DNA from: Dactylosporangium sucinum | GTDB lineage: Bacteria; Actinomycetota; Actinomycetes; Mycobacteriales; Micromonosporaceae | Reading direction: 5' to 3' | Length of the DNA: 64,000 nucleotides | Assembly: GCF_014647515.1 (NCBI RefSeq) | Contig: NZ_BMPI01000048.1 | Span: forward strand, 30,944-94,943 | Part shown: piece after piece, positions 32,601 to 41,600 of the stretch | Layout: each line of letters starts with the position of its first letter | Numbering within the stretch: the stretch's first letter is position 1 | Made by a program: the position numbers and the translations under genes | The notes under the pieces: generated by a model | Database searches by the model: none | What the model saw: the letters and a program-made list of their open reading frames with translations, nothing else | Told to the model about the DNA's origin: nothing

Positions 32601-35600
32601 CACCTGGAAGTGACCGGGCAGAGATACTACCTTGATCTGCTCACCAACCTGTCGGCAGTGCCGGCAGGACATCGCAATGTGCACCACCTCCTCATGGACC
32701 GCGAGTTCCCCGATCGACCGGAAGCCGTGGCGCTTGCCGTGCAGAACGGCCTACCCGGGCGGTACCCGTCGACCTTCCTCCACGACCAGCTCATGGCGTT
32801 CGTCGACCAGCTCGGCTGGCCCACGGCCCGCCATGTCGTGGTCGAGCGCGGAAGGCTCACCGAGGACGACCGCTCGCTGCGGCTCAGCCGGGGGCCCGTG
32901 GAGGCCGCCGAGTACCTCCGCGACTGGCTGCCCGAACCCGCGGACCGGCGACCGCTGCTCGTCGTGCTCGCCGACGCCGAACCGCGGGCGGACGACGGCG
33001 GCCCGTTCATCCGGGCCCTGGCGCAGCAGGTCGCCGTCGTGGCTCCGGAGGCCGTGACGCTCGTGAACGGCGTCGTCGTGACCAGGTGGCGTGTCTGGGA
33101 GCCGGACGGCTCGACGCGGTCCCGGATTCCCACCCTCGCCGAGGTGGCCCACACCACCGTGCTGCGCGAGCTGGTTCGACGGGTCGAGGCCGGCACCGCG
33201 ACCGACGACGATGCCGCCGGGCTGCGCCGCCTCTTCGACCACACGTCGCCGCCGAGCGACCGGGCCGAGGAGGGGACCGACGAGACGGGGATCGTGATAC
33301 GGCGCGAGCTCGTCGGCGGACCCACCGCGCAATGGTTCGACTGGGTCCGCAACCTGGTCGAGCTGGCCCGGACCAGGCCGTTCCTCGTCGTGGACTCCCG
33401 CCGCGCGGAGCGGGACGACATCCACCTCCGGGTGCCCGTCGCGGCCGTGCGGACCGTCCCCGGCCTGGACCATCGCTCCGTGGTCCACCTCGAGGAAGCG
33501 CTTCGTAACCCGGTCTCAGCCGACGCCCTGACCGCGCGGCTCGAGGACGGGCTGCTCCGACGGGAAGCCCAGTCATGGACCTGGGCACGGGAATTCGGGC
33601 TGGTTGTCCAGTCGCCGCCGCAAGACTCCCTCATGCTCCAACTCGACGATCCGTCGCCGGAGGCGATCCGGTCCGCGGTACGCGACGGTGCCCTCACCGC
33701 CCGGGTCGGTCCCGGGGATTCGCCAGTTGTGCTCGTCCGGGCGTACGGCCGGATCGACGTCGACGTCGCCGAACTGCCCGCCGTCGACGGCAACGAGGCA
33801 TCCTCGATCGCGCTCGTCGGGCGACCGTCCGACCCCGTGGCGGTGACCCGCTACCACGAGTCGGGGACCGTCGTCGCGCCGCTGACGGCACTGCTGCCCT
33901 CGGCGCCGCCACCGTCGGTGACGCAGGGGCTCCTCGACAGCGGACACCTCGTGTTCGAGGCCGGCCGGATCGACGGCGCCACCATCCGCGTCCCGTCCGG
34001 GCGAACGCTCACCGCGCAGGAGTACGTCACCGAGGTGGTGTGGCCCGATGCACCGCGCATCCTGATCCTCGCCGAGCCGGTCAGCTCCGACGTCCAGTTC
34101 CTGGCCGACCTGCGCGGCCTCGGCGTCGTGCCGATCCACCGGCCCGTGGACCGGGTCGGCCGGTGGCGGACCACGATCACGAGACCGGACGGTCGCCCCA
34201 TCGACGTCACCCTGGCCGGCCTGGCCGATGTCGTGGGCACGCTCCTCGTCCTGGGATGGCAGCCGCCGTACGCGCTGCTGCGCAGCATCGTGGCCAACCA
34301 TCTGCCCGCACCCGCGTCGTGGGTCAATCTCCCACTGGCCGAAGGCGAGGTCGCCGCGATCCAGCGCGGCGAGGCCGTCTTCCGATCGGCGTACTCGCAC
34401 CCGCCGCAGCGTACGGTGGCGGTTTCGCCGGCGGTGTACCGCCAGATGTACGTCACCGTCCGCGGGCAGGCGAGCCAGGTCGTGCTGACGCTTCCGCAGA
34501 CGCCGGAGTCGGCCGGCATGCACGTGCTGCCGGCGCCGCTGGACCAACGCGTTCTGGTCGTGGACGACGGCGCCCTTCATCAACCGGGTCAGGTCGCCGC
34601 GCAGGTGCTGGCAGATCCACGGCCCGCGGTACCGGATGCGGGGGATCCGACAGCCCCCTGGGTTGTCATCGTGCCCGCCGGCGCTCACCGCCGCCCGATT
34701 CGGGTGGCAATCGAGTTCGCCACCCGCGGCATTCCGGCGATCGTCGGATCGCAGACCTGGTCTGTGTACCTTCCTCGCTACATGGCGCCTGGCCTCCTCC
34801 CCGACACGACCGGAAGGGTCGCGTTCCGGATGGGGCTTTCGCTCGACGCGGCCATCGAGGTCGCCCGGTCGGCCGCCGCCGAGGGACCGGCCGCGTACCG
34901 GTCGTTGGTCGACGAGTGGTTGCGGCTGTTCGGCGTGCCCGGGCAGACACGTCCGGAGGATCTCCCGCGCTTTCCCCACGACGACGTGACGGCCAGTCCC
35001 TCGGGTCCTCCTTCGCCGTTCGACCTGGCGCAACACATCTATCTGACCGGAGCACCCGAAGGTCTGCGAACTGTGTCGGCCGCCATCTACAACAGCCTGA
35101 GAACGGTCACCAACCGGCGCGGCGACGCGATCCTTCATGCCGTCGTCGTCGACTCGGGTCAGTTGACCGACGATGGACAACGGATCGAGCACCGCGCCAG
35201 ACCCGGCACGACGGGCATATCGGAGTATCTGGCGGCGGACGACACCGACGGCCGGGGCCGGGTCCTGATCATGCCGGCTCTCCATTCCCGGACCGATTGG
35301 GCGCAGCTTTCCGCGGCGCTCGCCGCCGGCCTGAGCGACGGCTCGGTCGCGATCGTCTGGGACACCGATCGCCAGAACTGGGCGGCCGTGACCAGTCGAC
35401 TCGGGACCGGCGCGCCGTTCCAGTACCTGGAGGACGCTGCCGACCAGGCCCTGCTGCTGCTCATGGCGATACGGGCGGAGCGTGGGATCGTGCATACGGA
35501 GGTCGAACAGGCGTTTCTCTATTCACGATTCGTCGGTTCTCCCGACGACGATGGCGCCCTCGACACCGTTGCCATGGCGGTGCCGGCCGCGGTCAACGGC

Positions 35601-38600
35601 TGGTACCAGGCCGCCCGCGCGCGGCAAGCCGACTCCGCCAACCAGTACTACGCCTTCCTCGAAGGCGACGAGGGGCCCGGGCGCACCCTGCTGGAGGTGC
35701 CCCGCAACTCGGTGCGCCGCGTCCAGGTCGGCGACCGGGTCGTCGTGATCGTCGAGGCGCCGCTCACCGGCCCGCAAGAGGGCAGTTCGATCCCGCCGCT
35801 CGACCTCGACGAAACGCCGCTCCTTCCGGAGGCCGCCGACTCGGCAACGGAACCGTCGACCGACCGGAACGTCACGCCCCCGACGCCGAACACCAACCCA
35901 CCGTCGCCGCCGGCCGCACCCACAACCAGCGTCGCCAGCCCGCTGCCCACGAGCCCGGCGGCGCAACAGCACAGCACGTCCCCGACCCCGAGCCCGAACC
36001 CACCGTCCCCACCGGCCGCACCCACAACCAGCGCCGGTCACCGACCGTTCGCGGGACCGACCCCGACCGGGATGGACGGTTTCCTCGAGGTCGCCGTGGG
36101 AGCGGACGGGTGGTGCGCCTACTACGCAGTGATCGTCGCGGATCCGGAAGCCGTCCTTGCGCTGGGAGGCTGGACGCCACAGCAACGCGAGTTCCTGCTA
36201 CGGCTCGCCGTCCTCCGCCGCTACCCGGCCGCTTTCCCCCGTGGTCTCGGCTGGGCGGAGCTCGGCGACATCGCGCAGGGCGTCCGGCGGCGGGTGGTCC
36301 GGCACGTGCAAGACATGGACGACGCCACGCTCGTTGCCTTCTTCCAGGCGCATCCAACCGTGCAGCGTCCGGACGTGGAGCACGACCTGCGGCGGTCCCT
36401 GGCGGCCGCGGTCTACGCGGACTGGAACGAGGACGCGGGCGATCTCACCATGCCGCTGCTCATGCGCCTCCTGCGCCGCACGATCAACGTCCACCGGCAC
36501 TACGGGGTGGAGGCGGTGACGGCGCCGAACCCGACCGGAAGTCCGATCCACGTCCGGCTCGGCGGGGGCCACTACGCCGCCCTCGTACCCCGGGAGCGGC
36601 CCGCGCCGGCCGAGCACGGCAGGGTGGCCGAGCCACCCGGCACCCCGCCGACCGGCGACGCGGAGTCGATCAGCGACGTCTCGACCGTACCGGCGGAGCG
36701 GGAACGACCGGCGCCGCCGGCCACACGGCACCGATCGGGGTCGATCCCGAACCCGGCGGCTCCGCACGCGTGGCAGCTGACCGACCCGCGGCAGCTGCTG
36801 GCGAGGATGATGCCGGGCCCGGCGCCGGCACAGCCGCAGTACGCCACCATGGGTGAGTTCCTCAACGACAACTTCTCGTTCGTCGCCGTGATCCGGGAGC
36901 CCGGCTGGGTGGACGCCGACGGGCTGATCCGCACCGCGCACTCCACCGATCCGATCGACGCCGAGACGTACCTCGAATGGCTCGGCCCCCTCACCGGCCA
37001 GGCGGTCGTGCGGTTCGACCATGCCGGATCCCACGTGGCCGGCTTCGCGGCGGAGGTGGCCCGAAGGGGACCCATCACCCTGTCCCGGGCCGGTGACGAC
37101 GGGGCCGACCGGTGGCTCGCCCAGGTCCTGCAGTTCGCGTCGAACCGGCTCCGTTCCTTCGACGGTGACCGGTCAGAGCCGCTGCTGGCCGCCAGACGCG
37201 TCCGCAGGGACGACCTGACGGCCCTGCGCGACGTGGTACGGCAGGCACGGCGCGACCGTGCTGCCACCGCAGCGGACGTGGACGGCGACCGGGTGTTCCA
37301 GGCCGCGCGGCTGATGCTCGGCGGCGGGCAGCTCCTCAACACGAGCGATGGCCTGACCGGCGGCCGACCCGACGCACGGGTACGTCCGGCGAGCGTCCTC
37401 GTCGAGCTGTACGACCTGCTCGAGCGGCACGGCTGGGAGCTGCGCCGGCAACTCGTCGTCCATCGGGGCCGGCTCGCGGCCACGGGCGACGTGATGGACA
37501 CCGCCGACGACGCCGCCATCGCGGAGCGGCTGCTGCGCCCCGGCTCGCTCGGCGACGGCCGGGTCATCGTGCTGCCGCACCTGGGCGACGCGGTCGCCGA
37601 CCGGGAGTCGCTGTACCGCAGCCGCCAGGTCAGCCGCCTGAGCCGGGACCGGGTTGTGGTGTTGCGGGATCGGTTCCTCGGGCAGTGGGCGGTCGTCCAC
37701 CGCCAATCCAACGCGCTGCGGCTGACCGACAGCCTGAACGAGGCCGTGGATCACGCGCTCCCCCTGCTGAACGCGGCCCACCAGTCCCCGGCCGGCCCAG
37801 CCGACACGCGCTCGGCCGATGCCGTGCCGCCCCTCCCCTCGCGTCCGGGTGGCACGGCCACCGGGCCGTTGGGCACGGTGCAGGCGGCGACGCGGCGCGC
37901 GGACCGCCTGGTGCAGCGGCCGTCCCGGCCCAGCCTGAGCCGCTACCTGGCGCAGCGGCGCGCGACCCGCGACGAGTACGCCGAGGTGGAGCGGCAACTC
38001 CGCTTCTACGTCGCCACCCACCCGGGTTCGGGGGCCCGGCTGCCCGTGGTGGAGATGCTCGCCTCGGCGTCCGTCGGCGAGAACACCGGTGCCGGCGAGC
38101 GCATCGACGCCCTCCGCCGCCTCCTCGACCAGTACCGACGGGAGGACCTCGACACCACCGAAACCCACGGCTCCGACACCGATCACCGCAACCTGATCGC
38201 CGACAGCGTGCCGATCAGCGACACCCCGGAGCACAGCGACAGCGAACCCGATCGCGAGCAGCGTAACGACGACGACAGCGAGGAACGCAACGACAGCGAG
38301 CAGCACGCGGAACCGTTGGTGCGGCCGGCCGAGCCCACGTTGAGCCGTTTCCTGGCCCGGCAGCGCGCGGCCCGCGACGAGTTTGCGGCAACGGAACAGC
38401 AGCTCCGCGACTACGTCGCCGGCCACCCGAGGGCGGCGGCCAGAATCCAGCTCGTGGAGACGCACGCCGGGACCCACACGGGCGAGAGCGTCAGCGAAAC
38501 CCTCGCCCTCACCGATACCCTCCGCCGTCTCCTCAACCGGTTCCACCGGGAAGACCTTGCCCCCGCCGACCGCACCGACGACGGCGACGAGGTCAACCGG

Positions 38601-41600
38601 AGCGACGAGGACGAGGTGTCCACCAGCGACGACGACGCCGAGGCGACGGTGCCGGCGTCGACGCCGGCGGACGATCGGGACCTCTGGTGGTACGCGGGCA
38701 CCCGCAATGTTCCCGGTGGCTTCCACGCCCCGACGCTCGCTCAGCGGCAATGGCTCGTGACCAACCGGCGGCAGGTGGGTTGGGTGCGAGACAACGGCGA
38801 CTGCGCCTTCGCCGCGGCTCTGGAGACCATCACGCCGGACGTCGTCACCGATGCCGCCAGGCTGGTCGCCGACGCGGCCGGAATACCGGCCCCCGGCCGC
38901 ATCGACGACGCGACGGCCCTGCGAGGCTTCCTCGCCGACCTCGTGGAACTGACGCCGCGCAACGCCACCGTACGGCGGGAGCTGGCGCTCGGGGGCGTCT
39001 CCATCCTGCCGGCGGACAGTCCCGATTTCCCCACCCTGAGGCCCGAGACGGCGATCACCATCGAAAGCTTCGCCGCCGCGCTGCGGAACTACGGCAACTA
39101 CGACCACCCGGCGGGAAACCACTTCCTCTACGTCATGCACCGGCTCTTCGGCTGGGCGAGCCGGATCTCGGCGGACGCCGGCGGCGACCTCCGGGTGGAC
39201 CTCCACGGCCTCGGGGGGACCGACGAGATCACGTACCTGGAGCCCGGCGGCCCCGACGTCGACCCGACCCACGTCATCGTGCTGGTCCTCGAGCACTTCA
39301 TGCCCACCCGGGTACGGCCGCCCGACAGTACCGAAAACGCCGGCGGCGGTCACGACGCCACGGTCCTGCCGGCCGAGGTGCACTGGGACACGCCGCCGCC
39401 GCGGGCCACCACCGGTCCCGTGGCCGGGGTCGCGCGGCTGCGGGCCGAGGTCGACGCCGCGGCACGGCGCGTCGACGGGCTCGACGCCCGGGTGCTGGCG
39501 TCGGTCGCCGGCAGGGGCGTGGCCGGTGACGACGCCCGAGCCGCCTGGCAGAGCTTCGTCGACGGGCTCGCGTCGCTGCGCGGGCGGATCGACGCCGTGA
39601 CCGAGGACACCCTGGCCACGACCCGCGCCGAGTTCGGCAACCTCCTGCTCGCCTACAACCTCGCCTTCGAGCGGCTGGCCGCCCTGGGTACCGGCCTGCC
39701 GAGCAGCCGGCAACTGGTGCAGCCGGAACCGCTCGACCGGCCAGACGGCAACGACTGGGAGCAGGTGGTCGTCGTCGACCGGACCGGCAAGAGGACCGAC
39801 GACAGTTCCGACGACGGGGCCGACCACGAGAACCCGCGCGTCCCCACGGCGGACCTGATCGCGCAGGGGACCATCGTCGCCACCCCCGAAAACGGCGGAT
39901 GGCTGGTCCGGCACCGTGACCTGACCACGGCGGACCACGTCCAGGAGCACCGGGCCACCGACCGCGGGACCGCGATCGCCGCCGCCCGGACCGCTCGCAA
40001 CGCGTCGCTCGACAAACTGACCCGGGAGGTCAACGACCACGCCGACGTTCGCGCCTGGCGCGCGGCCCATGGGTTGGCGCACCTCGACCGGGACGACGTG
40101 TACGCCGAATGGCGGGAACTGGTCACCGACGGGTCGCACCGGCGGCACAACATCCGGGACTACACCAACGCTGTCGCCGGCCGCGTGGTCGAGTTCGGCT
40201 GGCCGGCGGGGCTGCCCGGCGGCATGATGGGGGTCGAGGCCGAACTGAACGACCTCATCCTCGTGTACCCCAGGGACGATCGGCCGATGCAGGGACGCAC
40301 CCTCGTGGGGAACGGCCTGCTCTCGCTCGTCGTGGAGGCGATCGGGCACTTTCGCGATGGCAAGTACTGGAGCGACATCGACCTCGCCCATGTCATGGAT
40401 CAGTCTCGCACCAAGGAACGGACCTTCGGGTTGGAGGTCGTCACGGAGCCGGTCTCGGTCCTGCCAGGCGAAACGGCTCCGCGATGGCCGGAGATGACCG
40501 AGGCGATCGACGATGTCCTGCGCCGCCTCTCCCGGGTGTCCGCCGCCCGGAACGGAACGCCGCTCACCGACATCTTCCGCAAGCGGGACGGCTACGAGGT
40601 CGCCGAGAGCGCGACCGCGATTCGGGTCGCCAATCCCGATCCCGGTCGAGAACCCACCATCCGCCTTCAGGTCACGGTCGGGGCCAGCATGGTACGCGGG
40701 CTCTATGCGATCTTGAGCTGGCTCGACACGCCTGAGCGCCTTCAACCGCATCGCAGGCACAGTGTATGGGCCGCGGAGGCGACCGCCTTCGCCAACGACC
40801 TCGCCGCGACATACCTGGCGGCGAACGGCCGACCGCTGCGGGCCGACCTGGTGGACCTCGCCCGGGACGAGCCCGTTGTCGAGGCGCTACGGGCGTACGG
40901 CGCGCTGGTCTACGCCGTCGTCGCGGCCAGGCTGCTGTCGCACGACAGCGACGGCATCGTGAAGTCGATGGTCGCGGTGGCGCCCCGCACCTCGTTCGGC
41001 AACTTGCGATCGGCACTGCCGCAGCCGGTGCGGGACTTCCTGCAGTCGCACGCCGACCAGATCCGCGACCTGTTCAAGCAGCACTACCGCGCCAGCCGGC
41101 CCAACCTGACCGACGGCCAGCGCAGCGCGACCAGGCGGCCCTCGATCGGCCGCGGCGACCACCCCGACGACCTGCTCGACCTTGTCATCCCGTGGGACGG
41201 CAATGTGGCGTCGCCGACACACTCGGAGGTTCTCGACGCCGCCCTGTACGAGCATCCACCGCGCCCGGTCGGCCCGGACGGCGCCCTCGGGATGGAGAAC
41301 ACCTACGCCGAACTCGACCTCACCCACGGGGACGAACGCCCGCTCGGGCTGTTCGAGCTGCGCCTGATCGAGCCCTCGGACACCATGCCCAGGACGGCCA
41401 TCGACGCCAAGTTCGCCGAGATCGCCGCGGTCGCCCGGTTCGCTTACCAGCACGAGCATGAACCGGCGAGCTTCGCGGGGTCCAACGTCTCGACGCGATC
41501 ATGGACCACTGTCGCCTACCGGATCATCGGCGCGCTGCGGACCCTCTACTGGCGCACCGATCACGGGCTGGCCCCGCTCCGCACGGACGACGATTTCGCC

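Noticed and set aside
37173..40760. A 1,195-residue minus-strand open frame inside the giant gene
   Set aside because: It is a shadow frame; the plus-strand frame here encodes OTU-like and duplicated modules.
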